From Marinilactibacillus piezotolerans (GTDB taxonomy: Bacteria > Bacillota > Bacilli > Lactobacillales > Carnobacteriaceae_A): a DNA stretch of 64,000 nucleotides. The first letter of the stretch is position 1, and each line of letters starts with the position of its first letter. Below, one piece after another: positions 14,868-24,587 of this stretch. Made by a program: the position numbers and the translations under genes. The notes below the pieces were generated by a model. The model did no database searches. It saw only the letters and a list, made by a program, of their open reading frames with translations, and was not told where the DNA came from. The stretch lies in assembly GCF_900169305.1 (NCBI RefSeq), contig NZ_FWDP01000004.1, forward strand, positions 1,178,001-1,242,000, given 5' to 3'.

Positions 14868-15779
14868 TTATATAGAGGCAGCTTCTTCTTTTAACGATTC
14901 CAAATCGCTTTCTGAATAGTGATATTTTCTGCGACAGAAATGGCAAACTGCTTCTGCGCCGTGATCTTCATCGATCATACTTTGGATTTCATCTACCCCT
15001 AGCGAAACAATTGCATCTCCGAAACGTTCTTTTGAACAGTCACATTCAAAGGTTACAGGCATTGTTTCCAGTAATTGATAATTTTCTGCCCCGACAAGTC
15101 GTTCTAAAATTTGTTCTGGGGTTTCACCATTTTCCATCAACTTAGAAACTAACGGCAACTCTTCGATCACTGTCTCGATTTTTTTAATGGTTTCTTCTTT
15201 CGCTCCCGGCAAGACTTGAATCATGAAGCCCCCAGCTGCTTTCACTGTTTCATCCGGGTTCACAAGAACCGACACGCCAACTGCAGAAGGAACCTGTTCT
15301 GAATTAGCCATATAATAAGTGAAATCTTCTCCTAGTTCTCCACTGATTAACGGTACTTGTCCGACAAATGGTTTTTTCATCCCTAAGTCTTTACTGACTG
15401 TCAGCATCCCTTCGGTTCCGACCGCTCCTCTAACGTCCAGCTTGCCTTTTGCGTTTAACGGCAGGCTGACATGCGGATTATGGATATACCCTTTTGTTTC
15501 GCCTTTGCCATTACTGTCCACGATCAAATAGCCAACAGGACCATCTCCGTTAATTCTAACGGTAATTTTATCGTTTCCCTTTAGTGTTGCACCCAGTAAA
15601 GTCGTTCCAAGCATCGCTCTTCCTAATGCAGCAGTAGCCGTACTCCAAGAATCGTGTCTTCTCTGTGCCTCAGCAACCATTTCAGTTGCATTAAGGACGT
15701 ATACTCTAATTTCATTATCATAAGCCAATGCTTTTAGTAATTTATCAGTCAAAAAATCGCTCCTCATATCCGCATTCAT
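14868..15779 (-). CDS. hslO: Redox-regulated chaperone Hsp33
   Basis: A 303-residue cytoplasmic holdase activated by oxidation of zinc-binding cysteines. The conserved C-terminal zinc switch C-x-C...C-x2-C is at 246, 248, 279 and 282 (CDC and CHFC). Length is normal. The start at 15779 follows AGGAGA with 7-nt spacing; a second in-frame ATG at codon 5 has poorer spacing. Lies downstream of ftsH, as in many Firmicutes, but a hairpin separates the two. Confidence 0.97.
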   Translation of the reverse strand: MNADMRSDFLTDKLLKALAYDNEIRVYVLNATEMVAEAQRRHDSWSTATAALGRAMLGTTLLGATLKGNDKITVRINGDGPVGYLIVDSNGKGETKGYIHNPHVSLPLNAKGKLDVRGAVGTEGMLTVSKDLGMKKPFVGQVPLISGELGEDFTYYMANSEQVPSAVGVSVLVNPDETVKAAGGFMIQVLPGAKEETIKKIETVIEELPLVSKLMENGETPEQILERLVGAENYQLLETMPVTFECDCSKERFGDAIVSLGVDEIQSMIDEDHGAEAVCHFCRRKYHYSESDLESLKEEAASI

Positions 15780-15829
15780 TAGCGGTTCTCCTATAATAAT
15801 CTAACTTAATTTCTTTTATTATACAAGTA

Positions 15830-15865
15830 AAGAAGAGGAGGGCTAAAGTATGACCTCCTCTTCTT
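15830..15865 (-). terminator. Hairpin between ftsH and hslO
   Basis: Perfect 12-bp inverted repeat (AAGAAGAGGAGG at 15830-15841, CCTCCTCTTCTT at 15854-15865). On the minus strand only a weak T-rich stretch follows, so termination may be partial. A TATAAT occurs just downstream and could start an hslO transcript. Confidence 0.6.
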
Positions 15866-15892
15866 CACTTACTTTTTAGTTGTCAGAAAAGA

Positions 15893-18013
15893 CTATTTCT
15901 TTTCTTCGTCTGTTTCTGTTTGGTCTTCAGTTTGATCAGAAGCGTCTTCGCTTTTCTGTTCTTGTTCAAACTGTTTTTCGCGTTGTTTTTCTTTTTCTTC
16001 ACGAGCTGCTTTCACTTCTTCAAATGAAGTTCCGATTTGTTCCTCTTCTGGATTTCTTTCGGCTTCTTCACTTTCACGAGGGAATTCAACTGGATCACTG
16101 CTGCGTTTGTCCGGCATTTCGCCTTTTTCAAACAAGCTCTTGATCTCTCTTTCATCCAGTGTTTCCACTTCAAGCAGTTTTTGTGCAATCAGTTCATGAG
16201 CCGCTTTATGCTCTTCGACAATGCGTTTTGCTTCGTCATGAGCTTCATTCAAGATTCTCAGAACCTCCTGATCAATCTGATAAGCGAATTGTTCAGAATA
16301 AGCTTTCGATTGAGAATAATCTCTACCAAGGAATACTTGACTGTTTCCTTCATATTGAACCGGTCCAAGCAAATCGCTCATTCCGTACTCTGTTACCATA
16401 CTGCGCGCTAACTGAGTCGCTTGCTGGAAGTCATTTGAAGCACCGCTTGACTGAGAATCAAAAATCAACTCTTCAGCTACACGTCCACCTAAAAGGCCGA
16501 CGATTTGTTCAAACATTTCTTTTTTCGTCATCAAGAAACGGTCTTCTCTCGGAAGCATGATGGCATATCCGCCGGCACGTCCACGAGGAACAATCGTTAC
16601 TTTGTGAACGATACGAGCATCGCTCAAGACTAAGCCGACAATGGTATGTCCAGCTTCATGGTAAGCGACCATACTGCGCTCAAGTTTAGAAATCACACGG
16701 TCTTTCTTAGCTGGACCTGCAATAACTCGGTCATGCGCTTCATCCACATCCAGCGCTTCAATCGTTTTACTATCGCGACGAGCTGCAATCAATGCTGCTT
16801 CGTTCAGTAAGTTTTCCAAATCAGCTCCGGCAAATCCTGGTGTTTGTTTCGCAATCACTTTCAAGTCGACACTTGAGCCCATTGGTTTATTTTTAGAGTG
16901 TACTTTCAAAATTGCTTCACGCCCTTTGACATCCGGACGTCCAACCATGATACGACGGTCGAAACGACCTGGACGAAGCAAGGCAGGATCCAATACGTCT
17001 TGACGGTTTGTTGCTGCAATAACGATAATACCTTCGTTTCCTGTAAAACCATCCATTTCTACAAGCAATTGGTTCAATGTTTGTTCACGCTCATCGTGAC
17101 CGCCGCCCATTCCAGCTCCACGCTGACGTCCAACTGCATCGATCTCATCGATAAAGATGATAGCCGGTGCATTTTTCTTCGCATTTTCAAATAAATCTCT
17201 TACACGGCTAGCCCCTACACCAACGAACATCTCAACAAACTCAGAACCTGAAATTGAGAAGAACGGAACGCCAGCTTCACCAGCTACTGCTTTAGCCAGC
17301 AAGGTTTTACCGGTTCCAGGAGGTCCTTCTAATAAGACACCAGCTGGGATTCTTGCACCGAGATTTGAGAATCTGCGAGGGTCTTTAAGGAACTCAACGA
17401 TCTCTACAAGCTCTTCTTTTTCTTCATCTGCTCCGGCAACATCCGAGAAGCGGACTTTACTGGTCTTAGCATCGTTTTCTTTCGCTTTAGACTTTCCGAA
17501 GTTCATTACTCCGCGTCCGCCGCCAGCACCGCCGCCGCCTTGGCCGGCCTGGTTCATCATGAAATATAAAAATCCGACAAACAAGAGCAGTGGGAAGACT
17601 GAGATCAGCAAGCTGGTCCAAATACCGATAGACGGTTCTTCAAGCGGTTGTACTTCTACACTGTTTTGATCAGCTAAAGCCATTACTTCAGAAACCGCGG
17701 AATCATTCTGCAAAATGCTGGTTGTGAACGTTGTAGTGTTTTGTTCTACACTTCCGAAAAGCGAAACGCCTTCGTTGTTTTCAACTTCCACTTCCTGTCC
17801 GTCACGGAATGTTCCGTTTATTTCATAAATGCCATTGGTTGGCTGAATCGTAAATTCTTCTACTCGATCTTCTTCAAGAAATTCGACAAATTTAGTTGTA
17901 TTAACTCCTTGTGATGCTGCGTCGGAACCACTAGTCCACCATGATACGAGGCCTATGACTCCAATGAACACCATGATGTAGAAGAGGCCACTATTGAAAA
18001 ATCCTTTCTTCAT
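15893..18013 (-). CDS. ftsH: ATP-dependent membrane zinc metalloprotease FtsH
   Basis: A 706-residue membrane-anchored AAA+ protease. I start it at the ATG at 18013 because GGAGG lies 5 nt upstream; the earlier in-frame ATG at 18025 has none and would add only MEDD. Two transmembrane helices (about 8-26 and 131-152) flank an extracytoplasmic domain. A glycine-rich linker follows, then Walker A GPPGTGKT at 230-237, Walker B 'IIFIDEIDA', the SRH, and the zinc motif HEAGH at 452-456. The C-terminal ~50 residues are strongly acidic and rich in E, Q and K. A CtsR-type operator upstream suggests heat-shock control. Confidence 0.98.
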   Translation of the reverse strand: MKKGFFNSGLFYIMVFIGVIGLVSWWTSGSDAASQGVNTTKFVEFLEEDRVEEFTIQPTNGIYEINGTFRDGQEVEVENNEGVSLFGSVEQNTTTFTTSILQNDSAVSEVMALADQNSVEVQPLEEPSIGIWTSLLISVFPLLLFVGFLYFMMNQAGQGGGGAGGGRGVMNFGKSKAKENDAKTSKVRFSDVAGADEEKEELVEIVEFLKDPRRFSNLGARIPAGVLLEGPPGTGKTLLAKAVAGEAGVPFFSISGSEFVEMFVGVGASRVRDLFENAKKNAPAIIFIDEIDAVGRQRGAGMGGGHDEREQTLNQLLVEMDGFTGNEGIIVIAATNRQDVLDPALLRPGRFDRRIMVGRPDVKGREAILKVHSKNKPMGSSVDLKVIAKQTPGFAGADLENLLNEAALIAARRDSKTIEALDVDEAHDRVIAGPAKKDRVISKLERSMVAYHEAGHTIVGLVLSDARIVHKVTIVPRGRAGGYAIMLPREDRFLMTKKEMFEQIVGLLGGRVAEELIFDSQSSGASNDFQQATQLARSMVTEYGMSDLLGPVQYEGNSQVFLGRDYSQSKAYSEQFAYQIDQEVLRILNEAHDEAKRIVEEHKAAHELIAQKLLEVETLDEREIKSLFEKGEMPDKRSSDPVEFPRESEEAERNPEEEQIGTSFEEVKAAREEKEKQREKQFEQEQKSEDASDQTEDQTETDEEKK

Positions 18014-18104
18014 GTCATCCTCCATCTAACTATTCGTTTTATTATTTAAACAGGTTGCCCTATTTAGAAATGATACTGTCTTATACTTAACTTATGGTAA
18101 CATA

Positions 18105-18121
18105 CTTGACCTTTTTTGACT
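18105..18121 (-). promoter_or_regulatory. CtsR operator upstream of ftsH
   Basis: AGTCAAA-AAA-GGTCAAG on the minus strand, 16 of 17 positions fitting RGTCAAA-N3-RGTCAAA, about 90 nt upstream of the ftsH start. A TATAAT lies further upstream near 18140, so the box would fall in the early transcribed region. Confidence 0.8.
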
Positions 18122-18194
18122 ATGAATTTTGTTTGACGATTATAATAATAAATCGATTCTAACATATTCCGTAAAAAATGTTGTTCAGAAGGAT

Positions 18195-18731
18195 TTATTG
18201 GTAGATTTCAGGTTTCAAAACACCAATGTACGGCAGGTTACGGTAGCGCTCTGCAAAGTCCAGTCCGTACCCGACAACAAACTCATGCGGCACTTCAAAT
18301 CCGATCCAGTCAACAGTCATATCCACTGCACGACCTGAAGGTTTATCTAAAAGCGTTACAATCTTGACTGAAGCTGCTTTTCTGTATTTGAACATATCTT
18401 GCAGATACGCTAATGTACGACCTGTATCAATGATATCTTCTACAAACAAAACATGTCTGCCTTCTACATTTGTATCCAGATCTTTCAGAATCTTGACCTC
18501 GCCAGAAGAAGTTGTTTCGTTTCCATAACTTGATACATCCATAAAATCAATTTCCAGGTAGATTTCCATTGCTTTGATCAAATCAGCCATGAAAGGCAGT
18601 CCGCCTTTTAAGACACCGACCAGCAATGGATTTTTATCTTTGTACTCTTCTGAAAGGATGCTTCCCAACTCTTTAACTTTCGCTTGAATTTCTTCTTCTG
18701 AAATTAAAATCTTTTCCATATCTGACTTCAT
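18195..18731 (-). CDS. hpt: Hypoxanthine-guanine phosphoribosyltransferase
   Basis: A 178-residue purine salvage enzyme that transfers phosphoribose from PRPP to hypoxanthine or guanine. The PRPP-binding motif '[14 protein letters not shown]' and the early '[15 protein letters not shown]' loop are clear. I choose the ATG at 18731, with AAGGAG 9 nt upstream, over an in-frame TTG at 18749. It follows tilS by 14 nt and precedes ftsH, the conserved tilS-hpt-ftsH order. Confidence 0.97.
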   Translation of the reverse strand: MKSDMEKILISEEEIQAKVKELGSILSEEYKDKNPLLVGVLKGGLPFMADLIKAMEIYLEIDFMDVSSYGNETTSSGEVKILKDLDTNVEGRHVLFVEDIIDTGRTLAYLQDMFKYRKAASVKIVTLLDKPSGRAVDMTVDWIGFEVPHEFVVGYGLDFAERYRNLPYIGVLKPEIYQ

Positions 18732-18745
18732 ATCTTTGTACTCCT

Positions 18746-20212
18746 TCAATCATCATTTTCTTCATTTTTTTCAGTTAAAATCAGTACATATTGTACTCTA
18801 TCTGATGCCGGCAAGATAGAAAACTGAGATTCTTTTAATCCAACCACCCACAAAATTTCTTGGTTTCTATCTTCTACGACCATAGCTTTCTTTCTTTCAG
18901 CAGTCGGAATTTTCTGATCAATTAGAATTCTGCTGATTTTTTTTGAACCAGACATTCCTTTCAATTTGATCCGATCTCCATTCTGGCGATGGCGAATGGT
19001 CAGCGGTACCTTTACAGCTTGTCGGTCAAAATAAAGAATCGCTGTTTTGGTCCTCTTAATTTCAGGAAGGTCTGTACTGCGGAACAAACCTATACTTGCT
19101 CCATACGGCAGCGTTCGCCATTCTCCCATCGGCAGTTCGATTCGTTCATCGATTCGTTCAAGATCCGAACCGCTTTTCTCCACTTCTGGCAGAACCTGTC
19201 TGATCCAAAATTCGCTGTATTCTTTTATTCCTTTAAAATGACCTGGTAAATCGAGTGTACTGTTTGCTTTTGTGCTGGTCAACCATTCATTTAGTAATTC
19301 GATATGCTTTTTCTTATAGAACTGCTCTGAGGGATCATAGAGTTGATCGAGCAACTGTTTTAGAATCAATCTCCGCCAAGATTCCGGTTCTGCAATCAAC
19401 TTCTCTCGATTAAGCTTAACGCCTTTTTCGTAAAAAATCAGCGCTTCTTTTGCTTTTTCTTCGATTAAAGGAGTTGTGATTTTTATTAGATCTTGGAGCT
19501 GGGCAGCAGCGTCAGCAAGATGATCTTCCACTTCTTCATGCTCTTTTTTCAGCATCGGCATAATAAGATGTCTGTATCGATTTCGCGTATAGTCGAGCTC
19601 AAGGTTAGACTCATCTTCGAAAAATAAAAGCTGGTTTTCTTCAGCATACTGATATAGTTCTGCTTTGGATACCTCCAGCAGAGGTCTGATGACTCGTTCA
19701 GAGCCATCCGCAAAAAGCGATCGGCTTTCCAATATCCCTTGCAGCTGAGGCAGCGCACTTCCGCGAACCAGTCTCATCAAGACAGTTTCTGCCTGATCGT
19801 TTTTATGATGTCCAGTCAGCAGTTTCTGGATGTTATTTTCTTTCATCACTTGCTTAAAGAAGCGGTAGCGCTCTTGTCGAGCAGCATTTTCTATTCCGCT
19901 TTTCGGATGCAGCTCCTTTTCCCATTTATGAGTATAAACTGGCACCCCTAATTCAGCAGCTGCATTGGCTACCGCTTCTGCTTCTTGATCTGCAGACGGT
20001 CTGAGCTGATGATTCACATGAACGACGGAAATCGTCGGACGACAGGTTTCCGGCAACTGAGCGGTCAATTGCAGAAGAGCCATGGAATCAACCCCTCCTG
20101 AAACAGCAATCAGTACCGGTTCGTTTTGCCGCCAATACTTCTGCGTCTGTACCTTTTTTGTATAGATCTGGGCTAATTGCACCTCGAAGTCCCTTCCTCT
20201 CGTCCGACTCAT
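18746..20212 (-). CDS. tilS: tRNA(Ile)-lysidine synthetase
   Basis: A 488-residue N-type ATP pyrophosphatase that converts C34 of tRNA-Ile(CAU) to lysidine and so sets AUA decoding. The PP-loop SGGVDS is at 38-43, '[13 protein letters not shown]' follows near 135-147, and a TilS C-terminal domain ('[18 protein letters not shown]') ends the protein. The upstream ribosome site is weak (GCTGGA). A hairpin terminator lies only ~35 nt before the start, with no promoter visible between, so expression probably depends on readthrough. Confidence 0.95.
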   Translation of the reverse strand: MSRTRGRDFEVQLAQIYTKKVQTQKYWRQNEPVLIAVSGGVDSMALLQLTAQLPETCRPTISVVHVNHQLRPSADQEAEAVANAAAELGVPVYTHKWEKELHPKSGIENAARQERYRFFKQVMKENNIQKLLTGHHKNDQAETVLMRLVRGSALPQLQGILESRSLFADGSERVIRPLLEVSKAELYQYAEENQLLFFEDESNLELDYTRNRYRHLIMPMLKKEHEEVEDHLADAAAQLQDLIKITTPLIEEKAKEALIFYEKGVKLNREKLIAEPESWRRLILKQLLDQLYDPSEQFYKKKHIELLNEWLTSTKANSTLDLPGHFKGIKEYSEFWIRQVLPEVEKSGSDLERIDERIELPMGEWRTLPYGASIGLFRSTDLPEIKRTKTAILYFDRQAVKVPLTIRHRQNGDRIKLKGMSGSKKISRILIDQKIPTAERKKAMVVEDRNQEILWVVGLKESQFSILPASDRVQYVLILTEKNEENDD

Positions 20213-20245
20213 TTATCCAGCAATAGGTCGTCAACAGGCGGTAAC

Positions 20246-20273
20246 AAAAAAAGGTTAGGGAAACTCCCTAACC
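20246..20273 (-). terminator. Terminator after the S1-domain gene, upstream of tilS
   Basis: Perfect 9-bp stem with 3-nt loop (GGTTAGGGA 20253-20261, TCCCTAACC 20265-20273) and a seven-T run on the minus strand, a classic intrinsic terminator. Confidence 0.88.
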
Positions 20274-20382
20274 CCTTTTCTACGGTTTCGCTGTTGATTG
20301 ATGAAAAGTTAAGTGCCATTCATTACATAGACGGCTCGGTCAATTCGGTTCGATTCAACCTATCCTCTTTTGAATGACCTTA

Positions 20383-20832
20383 TTATCCTCGACGGCCGCC
20401 GCGCCCGCCGCGTTTGTTTTCAGTATTGCGTTTTAAAGATGTCAAGCGGTCTTCACTGTCTTTCAAAAATGAATTCATTAAAGAATCAAAGTCATCTTTT
20501 TTAGGTGCTGCTGCACTGCTGCGTTTATTGTTAGATGAATAGCTGCTGCTTTTTGGTCGTTGAGGCACTTTTTTCTTTGGAGCTTCTTCGACAGGTTTGT
20601 CTTGAGCTTTACGAATAGATAATCCGATCTTTCCGTCGTCTGCTATAGACAATACTTTAACAGTAACTGTCTGACCCACTTCTAATACTTCATTGATATT
20701 TTCTACATAGCTGTCGGATACCTCACTAATGTGAACTAATCCCGTTTTCTTGTCTCCAAGGTCAATAAATGCACCAAAATTTGCGATCCCAGTTACCTTA
20801 CCTTCTACTTTGCTTCCAACTTCAATTGACAT
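20383..20832 (-). CDS. yabR: S1-domain RNA-binding protein (YabR family)
   Basis: A 149-residue protein with one S1 OB-fold (about 1-75: 'VGSKVEGKVTGIANFGAFIDL', 'GLVHISEVSD', 'KVLSIADDGKIGLSIR') followed by a low-complexity tail rich in K, S, P and a terminal arginine-glycine run (RGGRGGRRG). The arginine-glycine tail is typical of RNA-binding proteins. AGGAGG lies 13 nt upstream. In B. subtilis the homologue lies in the same divIC neighbourhood. RNA binding is inferred from the fold; specific targets are unknown. Confidence 0.9.
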   Translation of the reverse strand: MSIEVGSKVEGKVTGIANFGAFIDLGDKKTGLVHISEVSDSYVENINEVLEVGQTVTVKVLSIADDGKIGLSIRKAQDKPVEEAPKKKVPQRPKSSSYSSNNKRSSAAAPKKDDFDSLMNSFLKDSEDRLTSLKRNTENKRGGRGGRRG

Positions 20833-20984
20833 GTTTTCTTTGTTGCCTCCTAATTAATTTGTACATATTATACCATGCACATTTTGGATAATAAAGTATT
20901 TTCAAAAGGTTTTGCTCTCTTTAAGAAGAAATCGTTCGCCATTCTCTTTAAAAAGCATGCAACCTTGTTTTTCTGCCTCAGCAG

Positions 20985-21446
20985 TTATTCTTCCTCTGAA
21001 CTGCTGCTGCTATTCTGATCAGCTTCTGATTCATCGGCTTCAGTGTCATTAACCGGATCAGCATAATCGGGGGTTTTGTCTTCTGGGAAACTGAAAACCA
21101 CTTCATCCCCTTTAGTCAGATAATATTCGCTTCTCGCTAGTTTGAGGACATAATCCTCATTTTCCAGCAGTCCTACGTAATATTCCAGTTCTTCCTGCTT
21201 GAGTTCTAAAGCTGCTAATGTTTCTTTTGCTTCAGCCTGTTCGATTTTTGATTCTTGCCATTCTCCATAATTGCGTACTAAAGGTGCGACAAGGAACGCT
21301 ACAAAAACCAAGCCTAAAATAGTGATGAACATCGTTCGTCGTTTAATAAATTTGAGCCTTTTTTTATGGCGAATATTCTCAAGTGTCTTTTCTTCTATGT
21401 ATTGGTTGTCTAGTTTTGTAATGACTGGTCGCTTTTTCTTTTCCAT
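20985..21446 (-). CDS. divIC: Septum formation protein DivIC (FtsB-like)
   Basis: A 153-residue bitopic protein: basic cytoplasmic N terminus (1-37), one transmembrane helix (about 38-56), a coiled coil (about 62-92) and the short conserved 'DYVLKLARSEYYLTKGDEVVF' segment of FtsB/DivIC proteins, which bridge FtsL and the divisome core. The tail is acidic and serine-rich (ends SSSSSEEE), which is variable in the family. Preceded by its own extended -10 promoter. Confidence 0.93.
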   Translation of the reverse strand: MEKKKRPVITKLDNQYIEEKTLENIRHKKRLKFIKRRTMFITILGLVFVAFLVAPLVRNYGEWQESKIEQAEAKETLAALELKQEELEYYVGLLENEDYVLKLARSEYYLTKGDEVVFSFPEDKTPDYADPVNDTEADESEADQNSSSSSEEE

Positions 21447-21488
21447 AAACCTCTACCTCTCAAGAATGCCTTTTCTTTTAGTAGATTG

Positions 21489-21516
21489 ATTATAGCAAGA
21501 ATCCCATTATAAGCAA
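21489..21516 (-). promoter_or_regulatory. divIC promoter
   Basis: TTGCTT (21511-21516), 16-bp spacer, TATAAT (21489-21494) with an upstream TG (TGCTATAAT extended -10) on the minus strand, ~45 nt before divIC. Confidence 0.7.
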
Positions 21517-21519
21517 AGG

Positions 21520-21557
21520 ATTGTCACAGTAATTTAATATGCGATTACTGTGACAAT
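21520..21557 (-). terminator. 14-bp palindrome after rqcP
   Basis: Perfect inverted repeat ATTGTCACAGTAAT (21520-21533) / ATTACTGTGACAAT (21544-21557) with 10-nt loop. It lies after the rqcP stop and directly upstream of the divIC -35. No long T tract follows, so it could be a weak terminator or an operator. Confidence 0.5.
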
Positions 21558-21605
21558 TTCTTTATGCTCTTTTGTTCATTGATTTTGCTTCTGCATCAGA
21601 CGATT

Positions 21606-21863
21606 TTAGTTATTGTATGTTTCTTCAATAATGCTGTATAGGTCTTTCGCTTCATCTTTTTTGGTTGTATCTCTCAATGCTTCTACTTTAACAACCATGG
21701 TCTTATTTCCAAAACGAATACTCAATTCATCGCCTTCTTTGACCGTTGTAGAAGATTTCGCTGTCTTTCCGTTGATCTGGATGCGGTCTTTATCTGCAAT
21801 TTCTTTTGCCACAGATCTTCTTTTAATAATTCTGGATACTTTCAGAAACTTATCAAGTCTCAT
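21606..21863 (-). CDS. rqcP: S4-domain ribosome quality control factor RqcP (YabO)
   Basis: An 85-residue S4 RNA-binding protein of the Hsp15/YabO family, which works with RqcH in alanine tailing of stalled nascent chains in Firmicutes. It begins [20 protein letters not shown], the hallmark of the family. I use the ATG at 21863 (GAAGGT 6 nt upstream) rather than a longer frame that would run into yabN. It is 4 nt from the yabN stop, so the two are coupled. Confidence 0.95.
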   Translation of the reverse strand: MRLDKFLKVSRIIKRRSVAKEIADKDRIQINGKTAKSSTTVKEGDELSIRFGNKTMVVKVEALRDTTKKDEAKDLYSIIEETYNN

Positions 21864-21867
21864 AAGA

Positions 21868-22917
21868 TTACCTTCTTTCTTCTTTTTCTTTTTTCTTGAT
21901 GGCTTGCCACAGAGCATCGACTTCTTCAACCGTTTCCGCTTTTACCCCATCAAACACATGCGGATGACGGCGTCTTAATTTACGATTTATGTTGTCCAGC
22001 ACTTCTTCAAAGGTAAATTCACCTGTTTTTTCAGCCAAGTTGGTCTGATATAAAATCTGCATCAGAACATCACCAAGCTCTTCAATGATATTTTCGATAT
22101 CATCATTTTCAAAAGCTTGAATCAGTTCTTCTGTTTCCTCTTTTAAATAAGGCAAAAGGGAATGGTGGGTTTGTTCTCTAATCCAAACATCTCCCGAATC
22201 ACCCGTAATTTCGTCAGTATAGTACTGCAGCAATTCAAACGATCTGGTTCTCTGATCTCTTTCTAATGGAGGAACATAGACAGATCTTAAGTTATGCACC
22301 CCGTCAAAACGATCCAATTCATAAAGCGGCATCCACTCTGCTGACTCTTCCATACTGCCGGCAGCATCTACTATACAGATCCGATGTTCATCAGGGTACT
22401 TTTCCATCAGCGTCAGCTTCACTTCGCTAGCCATCAACTGATTAAAAACTTGCATGACCATAATGGATTGACCTGTTTGGATTACATCTGCTGACAAGTC
22501 GAAAGCATCTAGAAGCTGGAATCCATTGACCGGATCGGCTTTAACAGCTTGAAACATATCATCGATAAAGCTTTTTCCACCAACAATCTCTACTTCAGCA
22601 TCCGAGGCTAATAATAACTGCACCGTTTTCTCTGCTACCATCGGATGTCCTGGTACAGCATAAACAATCTCTTTACTTTCCGACAAAGTCAGCAGCTGGT
22701 CCGCTATTGCTGGGTACACTTGGTCAAATTCAGCATATTGTTCGTAGAAATCATCAAAAAATGTCATAACAACTTGATCTTCCTGAAGCTGCTTGACTAC
22801 CGGATGATCTTGCGTTCGCACGTAAAGCTGATCGGCTTCTTTTATTGTCTTGTAGACTCCCAAGGTCAGCTGATCCATATCTGAAGACCCTAAACCGACC
22901 ACTTTTATTTTTCCCAT
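21868..22917 (-). CDS. yabN: YabN-type methylase-like/MazG fusion protein, short form
   Basis: A 349-residue fusion of an N-terminal tetrapyrrole methylase-like domain (about 1-215, with '[15 protein letters not shown]' at the start and '[14 protein letters not shown]' near 85-98) and one MazG nucleoside triphosphate pyrophosphohydrolase domain (about 235-345, acidic motif E-E-T-E-E-L and E-E-L-G-D). The B. subtilis protein is about 490 residues with two MazG repeats; here only the first is present and its usual 'CPWD' entry is replaced by 'DVWI'. RBS AAGGGAGA. Probably removes aberrant NTPs; the methylase part is likely non-catalytic. Conserved position between the flippase gene and rqcP. 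Confidence 0.88.
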   Translation of the reverse strand: MGKIKVVGLGSSDMDQLTLGVYKTIKEADQLYVRTQDHPVVKQLQEDQVVMTFFDDFYEQYAEFDQVYPAIADQLLTLSESKEIVYAVPGHPMVAEKTVQLLLASDAEVEIVGGKSFIDDMFQAVKADPVNGFQLLDAFDLSADVIQTGQSIMVMQVFNQLMASEVKLTLMEKYPDEHRICIVDAAGSMEESAEWMPLYELDRFDGVHNLRSVYVPPLERDQRTRSFELLQYYTDEITGDSGDVWIREQTHHSLLPYLKEETEELIQAFENDDIENIIEELGDVLMQILYQTNLAEKTGEFTFEEVLDNINRKLRRRHPHVFDGVKAETVEEVDALWQAIKKKEKEERR

Positions 22918-22976
22918 TTTTTCTTCTCCCTTCAGCCCCAGGTTATATGCAGCTGAGGTTTATTTGCTTTAATCCA

Positions 22977-24587
22977 TTACTTCTTTTTTTGAATACGTTC
23001 ATATATTTTACTGAACGGCATATAATGCCATTCTTGTTCACTTAGGAGGTTAAACTGAGTTAATCCCAGTAAAAAAGCGACCCCTCCGACCAAAACACCT
23101 GCCAACGCTAAAACAAAGGCCGTTAATCGGTTCTCTTCAGGCAATACCTGAGCCAAACCGCCGACTCCAAAATGTGTTATCACACCCATAACAGATAACA
23201 CTAAGGGCATTTTTATCCATTGGCCTTTTTCAAATAACTGATGCCAAATACCGATCGGCAGCTGTGTGGACATAATCAGCAGCACCAGTAGTAACGAAAG
23301 AACAGTCAGATAACTGGAGCCCATTACACCTGCATACCGTACAGCGAATTGATTCATAAGCAGCTTGAACAGCAGCCCTATTGATAGAGCCGCTATCGGA
23401 AGCAGTTGGCTAGTGCTGCTTTGCAAGATCGACAGAGTAATACTGATCATAGATGCCAGCAAAACACTGATTACAAAAACTTGCAAAACCGCAGTTCCGG
23501 ACTGATCCGCAAAAAGTGCCTCGTTAAGCCAAGGCATGATGGCGATCAGACCAACAGCAGCGGCTCCTGAAAACAGCAAGGTCAGTTTTAAAACGGATAC
23601 TGCACTTTGTTTCCAGGCTGCTGTTTTTTTCTCTTGGCTATATCGGCGCAGTAACGGCAGTGCACTTGTCGAGATTCCTAATCCTGCGACCAGCCCTAAC
23701 TGTACAAAAGGCTGCCCGCGATCATAAATCCCTTTCATGTTCATCGCTAATGCCTCAGTAAAACCGGCATTGATCAATCCATTGTAGACCGTAAATGAAT
23801 CGATCAGTTGGAACAGCACCATCATGCTGCTCATAGCCGTTAACGGTAGTCCTTCGATCGCCAGCCGCTTACCGACTCTCAAAAAAGAACGCTTTTGCAC
23901 TCGTTCGCCTCTAAAAAAAACGAAAGCCGCATTTCTATCGTTCTCTGTATTTCGTTTCAGCACATACAGAATTAAAATACTCAGCCCTATTATGCCTGCG
24001 ACCCAAGAAGAAGACAAAGCATAGGTGCCCATCTGGTAAACGGACCAGTCCGTTAATGTAAATAGATAAGCCGCTGCCAGAAGAACTGTAATCCGTGCGA
24101 TTTGCTCACCTACTTGCGAAATCCCAGTCGGCACCATATCCAAGTTTCCTTGAAAATACCCTCTGATACTTGCTAGACCAGGAATAAACAAGTAAATATA
24201 AGAAACAGATCGAATAACCGGAGTCAACTCTGGGTCTCCCATCAACAGTGCAATCAAGTCAGCACCTAACCAGAATAAGAGGAACAAAGTACCTGATCCC
24301 AGCATAAGCCACAACCCGATTTCTTTTAAAACTCGCATCTGACGATCAGCCTCTTCTTCTGCAACCAGTTTCGAAATAAACAGCGGCAGTCCATTTAAAG
24401 CCAGGGCAACGGCTATACCATAAAACGGGTAAATCTGCTGATAAACATAGAACCCTTTATCACCAGTCAGATTTTGAAAAGGCACCTTATAGACGGCACT
24501 CAGTACTTTTGTCACTAAGGCAGCCATTGACAAAATCAGGGCACCTTTCATCATATGCGAGTGATGTTTATTAGCCCTTTCACTCAT
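22977..24587 (-). CDS. MOP-family polysaccharide/lipid flippase (SpoVB/MurJ-like)
   Basis: A 536-residue integral membrane protein with about 14 predicted helices, starting with 'KGALILSMAALVTKVLSAVYKVPFQNL', the usual first helix of the PST/SpoVB branch of MOP exporters. In Firmicutes this mfd-linked paralogue (B. subtilis YabM) is thought to translocate a lipid-linked cell-wall or polysaccharide precursor; lipid II flippase activity is possible but not shown. Its ATG overlaps the mfd stop (8-nt overlap), so translation is coupled, and it is followed by yabN after 59 nt. Confidence 0.88.
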   Translation of the reverse strand: MSERANKHHSHMMKGALILSMAALVTKVLSAVYKVPFQNLTGDKGFYVYQQIYPFYGIAVALALNGLPLFISKLVAEEEADRQMRVLKEIGLWLMLGSGTLFLLFWLGADLIALLMGDPELTPVIRSVSYIYLFIPGLASIRGYFQGNLDMVPTGISQVGEQIARITVLLAAAYLFTLTDWSVYQMGTYALSSSWVAGIIGLSILILYVLKRNTENDRNAAFVFFRGERVQKRSFLRVGKRLAIEGLPLTAMSSMMVLFQLIDSFTVYNGLINAGFTEALAMNMKGIYDRGQPFVQLGLVAGLGISTSALPLLRRYSQEKKTAAWKQSAVSVLKLTLLFSGAAAVGLIAIMPWLNEALFADQSGTAVLQVFVISVLLASMISITLSILQSSTSQLLPIAALSIGLLFKLLMNQFAVRYAGVMGSSYLTVLSLLLVLLIMSTQLPIGIWHQLFEKGQWIKMPLVLSVMGVITHFGVGGLAQVLPEENRLTAFVLALAGVLVGGVAFLLGLTQFNLLSEQEWHYMPFSKIYERIQKKK

